NCBI RefSeq assembly: GCF_014647855.1 | Contig: NZ_BMPZ01000012.1 | Location: forward strand, 31,103 to 95,102 | Length of the DNA stretch: 64,000 bases | Origin: Shewanella gelidii | Lineage (GTDB): Bacteria; Pseudomonadota; Gammaproteobacteria; Enterobacterales; Shewanellaceae | Direction: 5' to 3' | Shown here: piece after piece, positions 48,658-58,044 of the stretch | Layout of the letters: each line of letters starts with the position of its first letter | How positions within the stretch are numbered: position 1 is the stretch's first letter | The notes under the pieces: model-generated | What the model saw: only the letters and a program-made list of their open reading frames with translations | Told to the model about the DNA's origin: nothing | Databases searched by the model: none | Position numbers and translations under genes: made by a program

Positions 48658-49264
48658 TCAGTATCCTGTCCCAGCTCAAGCTTTAGAAATTGAAGAAGAG
48701 ATAAAACATAGCCGTTTTATCTCTTTGTTATTTCACTGCCCGTCAGAACAAGTATTTAAAAGTGAGCTTGCCAAAATAAAGCTGAATTACCCGGGAGCAA
48801 GTCACTATTGCTATGCTTTTGTGCTTGCAGAGCCATGGAATGATGTGGCGACGGGGTGCAGTGATGATGGTGAGCCCTCTGGTAGTGCTGGCCGCCCCAT
48901 ATTAGCTTGCTTGGTCGGCAGCGGCATTGGTGAAATCGCTGCTGTGGTTATTCGTTACTATGGTGGTACTAAGTTGGGTGTTGGCGGGTTAGTACGTGCT
49001 TACTCCTCTGGGGTCAAACAAGGTGTTTCACAACTCGAAACCCAGGTAAAACAGATTCGGTTTTCTGGGCGTTTAATATGCGAATATCATCAACTTAAAG
49101 ATGTAGAACACGCGATTAAGCTTGCTGACGGAATCGTTCTTGAAACAAGCTTTACCGATAAGGTGCGAATAGAGTTTGCGATTCCGAAGCGACTTCAATC
49201 GAAATTGACCGAATTGCTCGCGACAATGAGCCAAGGGCAACTGGTTGCAGAGTTTCCGTTGTGA
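48641..49264 (+). CDS. yigZ: IMPACT-family protein YigZ
   Basis: A 207-residue protein of the YigZ/IMPACT family (UPF0029). The conserved core is [33 protein letters not shown] and [19 protein letters not shown] (about 100-120). The function is uncertain; eukaryotic IMPACT acts in translational stress control. The start is listed at the GTG 48641, overlapping pepQ by 17 bp, but a TTG at 48650 gives LTDQYPVPA, closer to homologues that begin MTDxYxVP. Confidence 0.92.
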   Translation: MASLTDQYPVPAQALEIEEEIKHSRFISLLFHCPSEQVFKSELAKIKLNYPGASHYCYAFVLAEPWNDVATGCSDDGEPSGSAGRPILACLVGSGIGEIAAVVIRYYGGTKLGVGGLVRAYSSGVKQGVSQLETQVKQIRFSGRLICEYHQLKDVEHAIKLADGIVLETSFTDKVRIEFAIPKRLQSKLTELLATMSQGQLVAEFPL

Positions 49265-49335
49265 AGTTGGAAACTTTTGTGCGAAAATAATATCTTGGCT
49301 TGAAAATCAACCCAAAAAGGCGCCAGAGCAGCTGC

Positions 49336-50793
49336 ATGCAATATCGAACTATAATTAGAATTACTGGCCTACTGATGGGACTTTTTTCTATCACTATGCT
49401 GCCGCCAGCATTGGTTGCCGTGCTCTACAAAGATGGTGGTGGTACAGCCTTCCTACAAGCTTTTATGCTTAGTCTATTTCTCGGTTTTCTATTTTGGTAC
49501 CCTAACCGCAAAAGCAAAGAGGACCTTCGAACCCGCGAAGGCTTCCTCATCGTCGTCTTATTTTGGACTGTTCTTGGTTCTATCGGTGCACTTCCATTTA
49601 TCTTTTCTAGTGTGCCTGATCTGAGTTGGACCGATAGTTTTTTTGAGTCATTCTCCGCATTAACAACGACGGGGGCGACGGTTATTGTCGGTCTCGACTC
49701 TCTGCCCAAAGCTATTCTTTTTTATCGTCATTTGTTGCAGTGGCTCGGTGGCATGGGGATTATTGTGCTCGCGGTTGCTATTTTGCCAGTATTGGGTATT
49801 GGTGGAATGCAGTTATATCGAGCTGAAATTCCAGGTCCGGTGAAAGATAGTAAGATGACTCCGAGAATTGCCGAAACCGCTAAAGCGCTTTGGTATATCT
49901 ATCTATTACTTACGATTGCCTGTGCTGGTGCTTATTGGGCCGCCGGAATGACGCTGTTTGATGCGATTTGTCATTCATTTTCAACGATTGCCATCGGGGG
50001 ATTCTCCACCCACGATGCAAGCATGGGATATTTTGATAGCCCGGTTATCAATTTAATATGTGTGGTGTTCCTTTTGATTGCTGCGGTGAACTTTAGCCTG
50101 CATTTTGCTGCATTTTCCCGGCGAGGCATCAATCTAAAAATCTATTTTAAAGATGCAGAGTTTAAAGCGCTGGTTGTGATTCAGTTGCTGCTCACTGCAA
50201 TTTGCTTTGGCACCCTGTTGTATACGGGGATTTATGACTCGGCTGAAGAAGCCCTTGATCTCGCGTTGTTCCAGGCAGTCTCTATTTCTACCACTGCAGG
50301 CTTTGGTACCGAGAGCTTTCATATGTGGCCATTATTTTTACCTATGATGCTTATTTTTTCGAGCTTTATTGGTGGCTGTGGTGGCTCGACTGCCGGTGGC
50401 ATGAAAGTAATTCGCGTCATTTTACTATTATTGCAAGGATCTCGAGAATTAAAGCGTCTCGTTCACCCTCGAGCGATGTTCTCTATTCGCTTGGGTTCCG
50501 TAGCTTTACCTGATCGGGTGATTGATGCTGTTTGGGGCTTCTTTTCTGCCTATGCTTTGGTGTTTGTGATTAGCTTACTTATATTGATGGCGATGGGATT
50601 GGATGATATCACGGCCTATAGTGCTACCGTGGCCTGCCTAAATAACCTTGGGCCAGGGCTTGGTGATGTTGCTAGTAATTACGCCAGTATTGGTGACAAT
50701 GCCAAATGGGTTTTGATTGTCACAATGCTGTTTGGTCGACTTGAGGTCTTTACATTGTTGGTCTTGTTTACACCGACATTCTGGAAAAACTAG
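49336..50793 (+). CDS. trkH: Trk system potassium uptake protein TrkH
   Basis: TrkH is a potassium channel-like membrane subunit regulated by TrkA. From the ATG at 49336 (MQYRTIIRITGLLMG) it has 485 residues and eight or more helices arranged in four repeats. Selectivity-filter loops are visible: TTTGATVI (about 100-115), TIAIGGFST, STTAGFGT and NNLGPGLG. The trkA gene lies on the minus strand 1.7 kb away. The upstream TTG-started extension at 49300 is not used. Confidence 0.97.
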   Translation: MQYRTIIRITGLLMGLFSITMLPPALVAVLYKDGGGTAFLQAFMLSLFLGFLFWYPNRKSKEDLRTREGFLIVVLFWTVLGSIGALPFIFSSVPDLSWTDSFFESFSALTTTGATVIVGLDSLPKAILFYRHLLQWLGGMGIIVLAVAILPVLGIGGMQLYRAEIPGPVKDSKMTPRIAETAKALWYIYLLLTIACAGAYWAAGMTLFDAICHSFSTIAIGGFSTHDASMGYFDSPVINLICVVFLLIAAVNFSLHFAAFSRRGINLKIYFKDAEFKALVVIQLLLTAICFGTLLYTGIYDSAEEALDLALFQAVSISTTAGFGTESFHMWPLFLPMMLIFSSFIGGCGGSTAGGMKVIRVILLLLQGSRELKRLVHPRAMFSIRLGSVALPDRVIDAVWGFFSAYALVFVISLLILMAMGLDDITAYSATVACLNNLGPGLGDVASNYASIGDNAKWVLIVTMLFGRLEVFTLLVLFTPTFWKN

Positions 50794-50795
50794 GT

Positions 50796-51329
50796 ATGCA
50801 AACGCTCATTATCTATTCAACAATTGACGGCCAAACAAAGCGGATATGTGACGTGATTGCTCAGGCGTGCTTGGCGAAACAGGAAATTGTAAAGTTGGTG
50901 GATTTGGCGCAAGCAAATACATTGGATCTCACAAACTATGACAAAATTCTCATTGGTGCGAGCATTCGCTATGGTAAACATCGGCCGCAACTTTTTGAGT
51001 TTATTCAGCAACACCAAGAGGTTCTTCGGAGCAAGGTGAATGGCTTTTTTAGTGTCAATGTTGTAGCGAGAAAGCCACAAAAGAATACTCCAACAACTAA
51101 CCCCTATATGAAGAAATTTGCTGAGTTGTCTGCTTGGCAGCCACAAATGCTAGCGGTGTTTGCTGGAAGAATTAACTATCCTGCGTACCGGTTTGTTGAT
51201 CGTTTTATGATCCGTTTTATTATGTGGTTAACGAAGGGGCCAACAGATACATCGCAATCCTACGAATTTACTGATTGGCAGCAAGTTGCAAAGTTTGCAG
51301 AGGATTTTAGTTTGGCAAAGGTTTCATGA
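50796..51329 (+). CDS. hemG: Menaquinone-dependent protoporphyrinogen IX dehydrogenase HemG (copy 1)
   Basis: A flavodoxin-like enzyme of 177 residues that oxidises protoporphyrinogen IX to protoporphyrin IX with quinone. The FMN loop is YSTIDGQTKRICDVIA (about 7-22), followed by IGASIRYGKHRPQ and the family insert FSVNVVARKPQK with GPTD near the C-terminus. It starts two bases after the trkH stop and is probably cotranscribed with trkH. A second paralogue lies at 51903. Confidence 0.95.
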   Translation: MQTLIIYSTIDGQTKRICDVIAQACLAKQEIVKLVDLAQANTLDLTNYDKILIGASIRYGKHRPQLFEFIQQHQEVLRSKVNGFFSVNVVARKPQKNTPTTNPYMKKFAELSAWQPQMLAVFAGRINYPAYRFVDRFMIRFIMWLTKGPTDTSQSYEFTDWQQVAKFAEDFSLAKVS

Positions 51330-51347
51330 TGATTGAGCCTGATAAAA

Positions 51348-51380
51348 CAAAAAAGCCTGCAATATGCAGGCTTTTTTTGT
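51348..51380. terminator. Bidirectional terminator after hemG copy 1
   Basis: The stem GCCTGCA / TGCAGGC (51355-51361 with 51365-51371) has a 3-nt loop, with A and T runs on both sides. It separates hemG from the convergent arsR-family gene. Confidence 0.9.
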
Positions 51381-51397
51381 TGGAAAAGCGAAATGAA

Positions 51398-51703
51398 CTA
51401 AGCGCAATAGCGGCGATGTAAAATAGAAATAACCTCTGTAACTTGTTCGTTCTTTAAAGAGTAGTAAACCACTTGAGAGCTTTTTCGAGTTGCAACTAAG
51501 TCTTCAGCTCGAAGCACGGCCAAATGCTGAGACAGAGCCGATTGGCTAAGGGGAACGGTCTCATTCAACTTGGTGACGCTTAACTCATTATCTAAAAGTA
51601 AGCACAGGATCATTAATCGGTACGGGTTCGCGATTGCTTTAAGCCATTTTGCTGCAGATTCAGCATTGGTGACCATTTCATCGACATCAATTTCTTTCAG
51701 CAT
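51398..51703 (-). CDS. ArsR-family repressor with persulfide-sensor-like cysteines
   Basis: A 101-residue winged helix-turn-helix repressor. The recognition region is SVTKLNETVPLSQSALSQHLAVLRAEDLVATRK. The metal-binding ELCVCDL motif of ArsR/SmtB proteins is absent (ELSVTKL instead). Two cysteines are present, at about 34 (LMILCLL) and 100 (RRYCA), 66 residues apart, the same spacing I recall in SqrR/BigR/YgaV persulfide sensors. The gene is divergent from hemG copy 2, with a palindromic operator candidate just upstream. Sulfide or persulfide sensing is inferred. Confidence 0.87.
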   Translation of the reverse strand: MLKEIDVDEMVTNAESAAKWLKAIANPYRLMILCLLLDNELSVTKLNETVPLSQSALSQHLAVLRAEDLVATRKSSQVVYYSLKNEQVTEVISILHRRYCA

Positions 51704-51729
51704 TTTGATCTACCTATCGATTAATATTT

Positions 51730-51745
51730 ATTAGAGAGCTCTAAT
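51730..51745. promoter_or_regulatory. Inverted-repeat operator candidate upstream of the arsR-family gene
   Basis: ATTAGAG-AG-CTCTAAT is a perfect 7-bp inverted repeat, 27 bp before the repressor ATG and 158 bp before hemG copy 2. A related half (AGAGCTAAT) recurs at about 51814-51822. It is probably the repressor's own operator, which is inference. Confidence 0.5.
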
Positions 51746-51902
51746 TGAACGCTCCGTCGGAACCCATCATACGCTTGCATAAAAAATAACTCAATTTAGG
51801 ATCTCCAGAATATGAGCTAGAGCTAATTTGTGAGGCGGGCAACGGATTATTTGTCTACTTGCTGTAACATGATCGCCAGAAAATACCAATGTTAGGGATA
51901 TC

Positions 51903-52436
51903 ATGAAATCGGTTTTAGTTCTTTATTATTCTCGTGGCGGTCATACAGCAAAGATTGCCGAATCGATAGCGCAACAAATTCAAGACAGCGGTGCGCACTG
52001 CGATGTGTATTCTATTGCTGATGTGCAGCAGTCATTTGCATGGGATAAGTATGACCTCATCGTAATGGGAGCTTGCGTATTGTATGGCACTTATCATAAA
52101 TCTGTTTTTGAATTTGTTACCCAATATCAAGCTGAAATCTCAGCAAAACCAAATGCTTTCTTTAGTGTGAATGTGGTGGCTAGAAAACCGGAAAAACGAA
52201 ATCCCGATAACAATAAATATTTGCAGAAGTTTATCGAACTTTCACCGTGGAAACCGCAGCATGTCAAAGTCATTGCAGGGAAGGTGGACTATCCTGCTTG
52301 GCGTTGGTATGACCGTTTGATGATCCAGTTAATAATGAAGATTACCGACGGCCCGACAGATCCAAAGTCTGTAATTGATTATACCGACTGGGATGACGTA
52401 AAGCGTTACGCGGATGAGTTGGTTAAGCTGGCTTAA
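51903..52436 (+). CDS. hemG: Menaquinone-dependent protoporphyrinogen IX dehydrogenase HemG (copy 2)
   Basis: A 177-residue flavodoxin-like paralogue of the upstream HemG. The FMN loop YSRGGHTAKIAESIA and MGACVLYGTYHKS are present, as is the shared insert FFSVNVVARKPEK and the ending IMKITDGPTDP. It has AGGG upstream of its ATG. It is divergent from the arsR-family gene and may be controlled by it. Which copy is the main heme enzyme cannot be told from sequence; a minimally changed second copy could act in another quinone reaction. Confidence 0.93.
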   Translation: MKSVLVLYYSRGGHTAKIAESIAQQIQDSGAHCDVYSIADVQQSFAWDKYDLIVMGACVLYGTYHKSVFEFVTQYQAEISAKPNAFFSVNVVARKPEKRNPDNNKYLQKFIELSPWKPQHVKVIAGKVDYPAWRWYDRLMIQLIMKITDGPTDPKSVIDYTDWDDVKRYADELVKLA

Positions 52437-52486
52437 ATGACGGCGCTATTGATGTATTAGCGTAGGTTTTCTGTGCCGGTTAAAAT

Positions 52487-52517
52487 AAAAAGCCTGATTG
52501 CTCGAATCAGGCTTTGT
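52487..52517. terminator. Bidirectional terminator between hemG copy 2 and trkA
   Basis: The 9-bp stem AGCCTGATT / AATCAGGCT (52491-52499 with 52505-52513) is followed by TTTTTATTTT on the minus strand, downstream of trkA. The plus-strand side has only TTGTTGTTT. Confidence 0.82.
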
Positions 52518-52534
52518 TGTTTCTCCCCTAGGCT

Positions 52535-53944
52535 TTAGAAGAAGAAAGCACTTGGTTGGAATAACTTTTCGACTTCGCCGATGAACTTTTTGTTAACGAG
52601 GAATAGAACGACATGGTCGCCTTGTTCAATCTCTGTTTTATCATGGGCCATTAAAACTTCTTCGTTACGAACGATAGCGCCAATGGTTGTTCCTGGTGGT
52701 AACTTGATGTCACCAATCTTTCTTCCGACCACTTTGGATGTATTTGAATCACCGTGAGCAATGGCTTCAATCGCCTCTGCTGCACCACGACGCAACGAGT
52801 AGACATTACATATATCGCCTTGGCGAATGTGGGTTAACAGCGCTGAAATGGTGGCTTGTTGCGGAGACACGGCAATATCAATATTCGCTTCTTGAACGAT
52901 ATCGACATAAGCTTCACGCTGAATCAAAACCATCACCTTTTTTGCACCCATTCGCTTTGCGAGAAGTGCGGACATAATGTTGGCTTCATCATCATTGGTC
53001 ACGGCAATAAACACGTCCGTTTGATCAATATGCTCTTCAATCAGAAGCTCTTGGTCGGACGCGTCACCACAAAATACGGTCGTATTTTCAAGTTTTTCCG
53101 ACAACAGCTCAGCCCTGTCTTGTCGATGCTCCACAAGTTTTACTGAGTGGTCTCGCTCTAATTGCTTTGCAAGACCGAGCCCGATATTACCACCACCCGC
53201 GATCATAATGTTGCGATATGAATTATCGAGCTTTTGCATTTCACTCATTACTGCTCGAATGTGGCGGCTATCTGCCAAGAAAAAGACCTCATCATCAGCT
53301 TCAATGATTGTGGTGCCTCTTGGCATAATCGCCTTGCCGCGTCGGAAGATTGCCGCAACCCGGGTATCAATATTGGGCATATGTTCACGTAAAGCGGCTA
53401 AAGCATTACCAACTAAAGGACCACCATAATAGGCTTTGACTGCAACGAGGCTCAGCTTACCTTCTGCGAACTCCAGAACTTGCAAAGCCCCTGGATACTC
53501 GACCAGTCGGCGTATGTAAGCAGTTACTAACTGCTCGGGAGCAATGAGCTCATCAATAATAAATCCACCGCGAGGTTTGTGCTCGCTATTCTTGGTTTCA
53601 CTGTCGATAAAGAGCTTGTCTTTTAAGGTGAGGTATTCTTCTGAGCGGATCCGAGCAATCTTGGTTGGTGTGCCATAGAGTGAATAAGCAACTTGGCATG
53701 CGGACATATTGCACTCATCGCTATTGGTGACAGCAATCAGCATTTCAGCGTCTTCCGCACCGGCATCTTTTAACACCGAGGGATGGGCGCCATGACCAAT
53801 GACAACACGCAAATCGTATTTGTCTTGCAGGGAGTTTAGTCGCTCTCGGTCATGGTCAACAATAGTGATGTCATTGTTTTCGCCAACCAAGTTCTCGGCT
53901 AATGTTCCGCCCACTTGACCCGCACCCAAGATGATAATTTTCAT
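52535..53944 (-). CDS. trkA: Trk system potassium uptake protein TrkA
   Basis: TrkA is the cytoplasmic nucleotide-binding regulator of TrkH. The 469 residues consist of two RCK units, each with an NAD-binding fold (N-terminal [17 protein letters not shown] and central [17 protein letters not shown]) and a RCK-C domain. It is cotranscribed with rsmB, fmt and def as in many gammaproteobacteria. Confidence 0.97.
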   Translation of the reverse strand: MKIIILGAGQVGGTLAENLVGENNDITIVDHDRERLNSLQDKYDLRVVIGHGAHPSVLKDAGAEDAEMLIAVTNSDECNMSACQVAYSLYGTPTKIARIRSEEYLTLKDKLFIDSETKNSEHKPRGGFIIDELIAPEQLVTAYIRRLVEYPGALQVLEFAEGKLSLVAVKAYYGGPLVGNALAALREHMPNIDTRVAAIFRRGKAIMPRGTTIIEADDEVFFLADSRHIRAVMSEMQKLDNSYRNIMIAGGGNIGLGLAKQLERDHSVKLVEHRQDRAELLSEKLENTTVFCGDASDQELLIEEHIDQTDVFIAVTNDDEANIMSALLAKRMGAKKVMVLIQREAYVDIVQEANIDIAVSPQQATISALLTHIRQGDICNVYSLRRGAAEAIEAIAHGDSNTSKVVGRKIGDIKLPPGTTIGAIVRNEEVLMAHDKTEIEQGDHVVLFLVNKKFIGEVEKLFQPSAFFF

Positions 53945-53959
53945 ATGTGAATCTTACCC

Positions 53960-55246
53960 TTAACGCTTTTTATAGAGACGAGCATAATAGAAGCCGTCCA
54001 TATTGTCTTGTCCTGGAAGAATCTGCCAACCAATATCACGTTCATTGGCTTGTTGAGGCAGTGCTTGTAGCTCAGCATCTTGAGTCGCAGCCAAAAATGC
54101 TTCGATTTGTTGTGCGTTTTCTTCAGGTAATATGGAACAGGTGGCATATAGCAACGTGCCCCCGGGTTTGAGCCACTGCCAGCAGTGCGTCAGTATTTGT
54201 TGTTGCAACTTGGCAAGCTCAGTAATATCTGCCGCCTGACGGAGCCATTTAATGTCCGGGTGACGTCGAATTACGCCGGTTGCGGAGCACGGTGCATCTA
54301 AAAGGATACGGTCAAACTTTTCACCATGCCACCATGTATCAATTTGGGCTGCATCACCATGAATGACTTGCGCATCGAGTGACAAACGCTCTAGGTTTTG
54401 ATGGACGCGCTCGAGTCGTTTTTCATCAAAGTCGACCGCTACCAAATTTGCTTGGGGAGCAATTTCGAGAAGGTGGCAACTTTTTCCCCCTGGAGCCGCG
54501 CAGGCATCTAGGATCAATTCACCATTTTGAGGAGCAAGTAGGCTCGCTGCCCATTGAGCTGCCCCGTCTTGCACCGAGGCGGCGCCTTGATGAAAGTCGG
54601 GTAAAGAAGCAACATCTCTAGCGCGACTGAGTAGGATTGCGTCGCTGCTCACACCAGGGCATGCGTCAATCTCTAACTCTGCGAGAGCTTGTAAATATTG
54701 CGCCCTTGTTTGTGAGCGTTGGTTATTGCGCAGCCACATGGGGGGGCGTTGGTGGCTTTGCTCAACTATTTGTTGCCACTGGTCAGGGTAAGCTTGTTGA
54801 AGGCGTTTGAGTATCCAAGCGGGTGTATTGAATTCTAGTGTTTGTGCTGCTTTGGATAGCTCGGGTTGCTCTCGCTGAATACGTCTTAACACACCGTTGA
54901 CGACCTTGACCAACCCTTCAAACTTGAGTTTTCGGCATGCTTCAGCGGTTTCTGAAATCGCGGCATGCGGAGGGATCCGGGTGAAATACAGCTGATAACA
55001 TCCGATAAGCAATAGTTGATGCACAATTCTTTGTTTGCCCTTGAGGGGCTTGCTCATGAAATCACTTACACATTTGTCGAGTTGGGGGAGGTGACGCATT
55101 ACGCCATAGCAAAGCTCCGCGACTAGCGCCTTGTCTTTGCCACTCTCTAAATGTCGCTGCTGTTGTGGCAAGGCGACAGACAGTGAAACGCCTTGCTCTA
55201 ACACCTGAAACACAGCTTTTGCGGCTAGTGCACGTAAGTTTTTCAT
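53960..55246 (-). CDS. rsmB: 16S rRNA (cytosine967-C5)-methyltransferase
   Basis: RsmB methylates C967 of 16S rRNA. The 428 residues have an N-terminal NusB-like domain (about 1-140) and a SAM-dependent domain with [16 protein letters not shown] and two conserved cysteines ([19 protein letters not shown] and [11 protein letters not shown]). Its start overlaps the fmt stop by 4 bp (55243-55246), and it precedes trkA, as in E. coli. Confidence 0.97.
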   Translation of the reverse strand: MKNLRALAAKAVFQVLEQGVSLSVALPQQQRHLESGKDKALVAELCYGVMRHLPQLDKCVSDFMSKPLKGKQRIVHQLLLIGCYQLYFTRIPPHAAISETAEACRKLKFEGLVKVVNGVLRRIQREQPELSKAAQTLEFNTPAWILKRLQQAYPDQWQQIVEQSHQRPPMWLRNNQRSQTRAQYLQALAELEIDACPGVSSDAILLSRARDVASLPDFHQGAASVQDGAAQWAASLLAPQNGELILDACAAPGGKSCHLLEIAPQANLVAVDFDEKRLERVHQNLERLSLDAQVIHGDAAQIDTWWHGEKFDRILLDAPCSATGVIRRHPDIKWLRQAADITELAKLQQQILTHCWQWLKPGGTLLYATCSILPEENAQQIEAFLAATQDAELQALPQQANERDIGWQILPGQDNMDGFYYARLYKKR

Positions 55247-56199
55247 TTGCTATCAAGCCCTAGTTGAGTTTGAGGGGCAAACCAATCGCCTCTAGAGTTC
55301 AATATATCACTCGCCGCCAGTGGTTTTTTGCCTGGTAACTGAAGAGTGATCAGGCGAATAATGCCATTTCCAGTAGCCACATCTATTCCTTGCTTACCTG
55401 TACTTACAATTGTTCCGGGTTTGGCATTCGTTGTTGTCTCGCATATTTCTGTTTGCCAGACTTTAATGGTTTGCCCTTGAAGCTGAAAGTGACTGACTGG
55501 CCAAGGGTTAAAAGCACGAACCTCTTGCCACAATGACTTCGCGCTTTTATTCCAGTCTATTTGGGCTTCTTCTTTACTAAGCTTTTCGGCGTAGTTCGCG
55601 AGTGACTCCTGCTGTTTCTCTGCGGTTAATGAGCCGTTGGCCAAACCGCTTAATGCGGTGATTAATGCTTCTGGTCCTTGCTCGGCCAATTTTTCGTATA
55701 AGCTAGCCGAAGTATCTGAGTCTTCGATCGGTAAGTTTGTTTTAAGTAGCATATCCCCAGTATCTAGACCAATATCCATCTGCATAATGGTCACACCGGT
55801 TGATTTATCGCCAGCCCATAAGGCTCTTTGAATCGGCGCTGCGCCTCGCCAGCGAGGTAATATGGAACCGTGAACATTGATACACCCAAGCCTTGGGGTA
55901 TCTAGTACGATTTGTGGCAATATCAAACCATAGGCAACAACGACCATAATATCTGCTTGAATCGCAGCGAGCTGTTCTTGAGCTTCTGACTGTTTTAGCG
56001 ATTTGGGCTGATAGACTTCAATATTATGGGCTTGTGCCAGCTGTTTTACTGGGCTTGCTGCGAGCTTTTTACCACGCCCTGCTGGGCGATCGGGTTGTGT
56101 GTACACGGCAACGACATTGTGTTCACTGTCGATGAGTGCTTGCAAATGGCGAGCTGCAAAGTCAGGTGTGCCAGCAAATATGATATTTAATGGTTTCAA
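55243..56199 (-). CDS. fmt: Methionyl-tRNA formyltransferase
   Basis: Fmt formylates initiator Met-tRNA using 10-formyltetrahydrofolate. I place the start at the TTG at 56199 ([17 protein letters not shown]) with AGGA six bases upstream, giving 318 residues like E. coli's 315; another TTG at 56235 would add 12 non-conserved residues and overlap def. The motif [17 protein letters not shown] contains the catalytic loop, and the C-terminal domain is intact. It lies between def and rsmB. Confidence 0.96.
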   Translation of the reverse strand: MKPLNIIFAGTPDFAARHLQALIDSEHNVVAVYTQPDRPAGRGKKLAASPVKQLAQAHNIEVYQPKSLKQSEAQEQLAAIQADIMVVVAYGLILPQIVLDTPRLGCINVHGSILPRWRGAAPIQRALWAGDKSTGVTIMQMDIGLDTGDMLLKTNLPIEDSDTSASLYEKLAEQGPEALITALSGLANGSLTAEKQQESLANYAEKLSKEEAQIDWNKSAKSLWQEVRAFNPWPVSHFQLQGQTIKVWQTEICETTTNAKPGTIVSTGKQGIDVATGNGIIRLITLQLPGKKPLAASDILNSRGDWFAPQTQLGLDSK

Positions 56200-56221
56200 A
56201 GTGGTTCCTAAATTACTGCTG

Positions 56222-56728
56222 TTACTTCGCTTCAAGGCGAGCGGCTTTCAATAGTTTTTGTTTAATACGCTGACGTTTTAAAGCTGAAAGGTAATCGACA
56301 AACAATTTTCCCTGGAGATGATCCATTTCATGCTGAATGCATATCGCAAACAACTCGTCTGCATCTAGGGTAAATGTTTCACCGTGGCGATCTTGTGCCT
56401 TTACGGTAACTTTTTCTGCCCGTTCAACTTTGGCATAAATGCCTGGAACAGAAAGACAGCCTTCTTCATTTGTGAAGTGACCTGAGCTGGAAACTATCTC
56501 TGGATTGATAAATACCTTTGGGCGCTCCACTTGGTCTTGGAGATCCATCACGATGAGTTGTTGATGAAAATCCACTTGTGTTGCGGCTAAGCCTATTCCC
56601 TTTTCTTCGTACATGGTTTCAAACATGTCATCAATTTGGGATTGCAACTGATCACCGAAGTCTGTGACCGGCTTGGCAATGGTGCGTAATTTTTCGTCTG
56701 GAAACCGTAATACTGTTAATAAAGCCAT
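56222..56728 (-). CDS. def: Peptide deformylase
   Basis: Def removes the formyl group from nascent proteins. The 168 residues contain all three motifs: GIGLAATQ (about 45), [11 protein letters not shown] (about 89-99, Cys is a metal ligand) and [12 protein letters not shown] (about 131-142, the two His are metal ligands and the Glu is catalytic). It is the first gene of the def-fmt-rsmB-trkA operon, divergent from the LysM gene. Confidence 0.98.
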   Translation of the reverse strand: MALLTVLRFPDEKLRTIAKPVTDFGDQLQSQIDDMFETMYEEKGIGLAATQVDFHQQLIVMDLQDQVERPKVFINPEIVSSSGHFTNEEGCLSVPGIYAKVERAEKVTVKAQDRHGETFTLDADELFAICIQHEMDHLQGKLFVDYLSALKRQRIKQKLLKAARLEAK

Positions 56729-56866
56729 GCTAAACTCTTAAGAAACCTGTCAAATTATAATCAGTTGGTTATACTAATCGTTACTAATTAGCTCGATTTT
56801 AATCTTTAGTCGCGGTCAATAACAGTAAAAGCTCGAATTTAGAGCGAAACAACATGGAAGCTTGCC

Positions 56867-57961
56867 ATGAAAAGGCTTACTTTACTTTTAGCAATAGTGC
56901 TGTCGTGCGCGACAGCATTCGCAGATGTTCTGACATTGAAGTCGGGCCATCCTGATTCTTACGTGGTGAAAAAGGGAGATACCCTGTGGGATATATCTGC
57001 TTACTTCCTAAAAGATCCATGGCATTGGCCGAAATTGTGGGGGTCAAACCCACAAATTGCTAACCCGCATTTAATTTACCCCGGTGACCGATTAACGTTA
57101 GTGTTTATCGATGGCCAGCCAAGGCTCGTCGTGAAACCCGTTATTCGTAAAAGTCCTGCTGGTCGAGTCATCCCCAAGGGGAGTGCAATTCCCGCTGTCG
57201 ATTTATCACTCATCGCCCCTTATTTGAAGCAAAATCGAGTCGTTGATCCTGAATGGTTTGCGCAGCAGCCAATGATGCTCGGTGGTGAAAGTGAGTCTCG
57301 GTATCATATCAATCAAGAAGTGATATATGTAAATGAGAACTTAGCCTACGGCACCAAATACGGTGTCTATACCGAAGGTAAGACTTTTTATTCCCGTGAC
57401 GAAGGGGAGCTTCTTGGTCAAGAGGTCATCTTAACGGCAAGTGGCCGAGTGATTGAGTCGGGACCAGTATCTAAGGTTCGCCTTCTGAGTAACCTCAGAG
57501 AAACCAAGGCTGGCTATCGATTGCTGAAAATTGAAGATGACTCCTTGCTGCCAGCATATTTCCAGCCCCATGCTGCGAAGTTGGATCATGATGCATATGT
57601 TTTAGCGACTGAAGGTGGCCTGCGAGAAGTTGGTAAACTGGATATTGTTTACCTTGACCGTGGCGAAGTTGATGGTGTGACTCCTGGGCATGTGTTCTCA
57701 ATTTTTAGGGATGGACAGCAGGTCGTCATTAATCGTGATGGCGTGCCTGTTCCACCAACAGAGCGCTCATCTTATGATGATTTCATGGCAAATCTGTCAG
57801 ACGAAAATTTGATTAAAGTTCCTGATATATACCGTGGCAAAGTGATGGTCTTTAAGGTGTTTGAAAAAACAAGCTTAGCACTTATCATGGCTAATGAACG
57901 CCCTGTTCGGGTTGATGACAAGCTTGTGAGCCCTGACTCGGCTGATTATCGAGGTGACTAA
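56867..57961 (+). CDS. LysM domain-containing protein
   Basis: A 364-residue exported protein. A signal peptide (about 1-20, cleaved near FADVLTL) is followed by a single LysM domain, YVVKKGDTLWDISAYFLKDP...NPHLIYPGDRLTL (about 32-80), which binds peptidoglycan glycan. The remaining ~280 residues resemble the conserved domain found next to dprA in Shewanella-like genomes; no catalytic motif is seen. Its stop codon TAATA overlaps the inferred dprA start by one base. Confidence 0.9.
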   Translation: MKRLTLLLAIVLSCATAFADVLTLKSGHPDSYVVKKGDTLWDISAYFLKDPWHWPKLWGSNPQIANPHLIYPGDRLTLVFIDGQPRLVVKPVIRKSPAGRVIPKGSAIPAVDLSLIAPYLKQNRVVDPEWFAQQPMMLGGESESRYHINQEVIYVNENLAYGTKYGVYTEGKTFYSRDEGELLGQEVILTASGRVIESGPVSKVRLLSNLRETKAGYRLLKIEDDSLLPAYFQPHAAKLDHDAYVLATEGGLREVGKLDIVYLDRGEVDGVTPGHVFSIFRDGQQVVINRDGVPVPPTERSSYDDFMANLSDENLIKVPDIYRGKVMVFKVFEKTSLALIMANERPVRVDDKLVSPDSADYRGD

Positions 57962-58044
57962 TACGTTCTAAACTGGTCGACTGGCTAGTTGTTCGTGCTG
58001 TATCCGGGCTAGGACCCGCCCGGGTTCAACAATTATTACAACAC

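Noticed and set aside
49300..49335. An N-terminal extension of trkH starting at a TTG
   Set aside because: It adds 12 residues before the conserved MQYRTIIRITGLL start and lacks support from homologue lengths.
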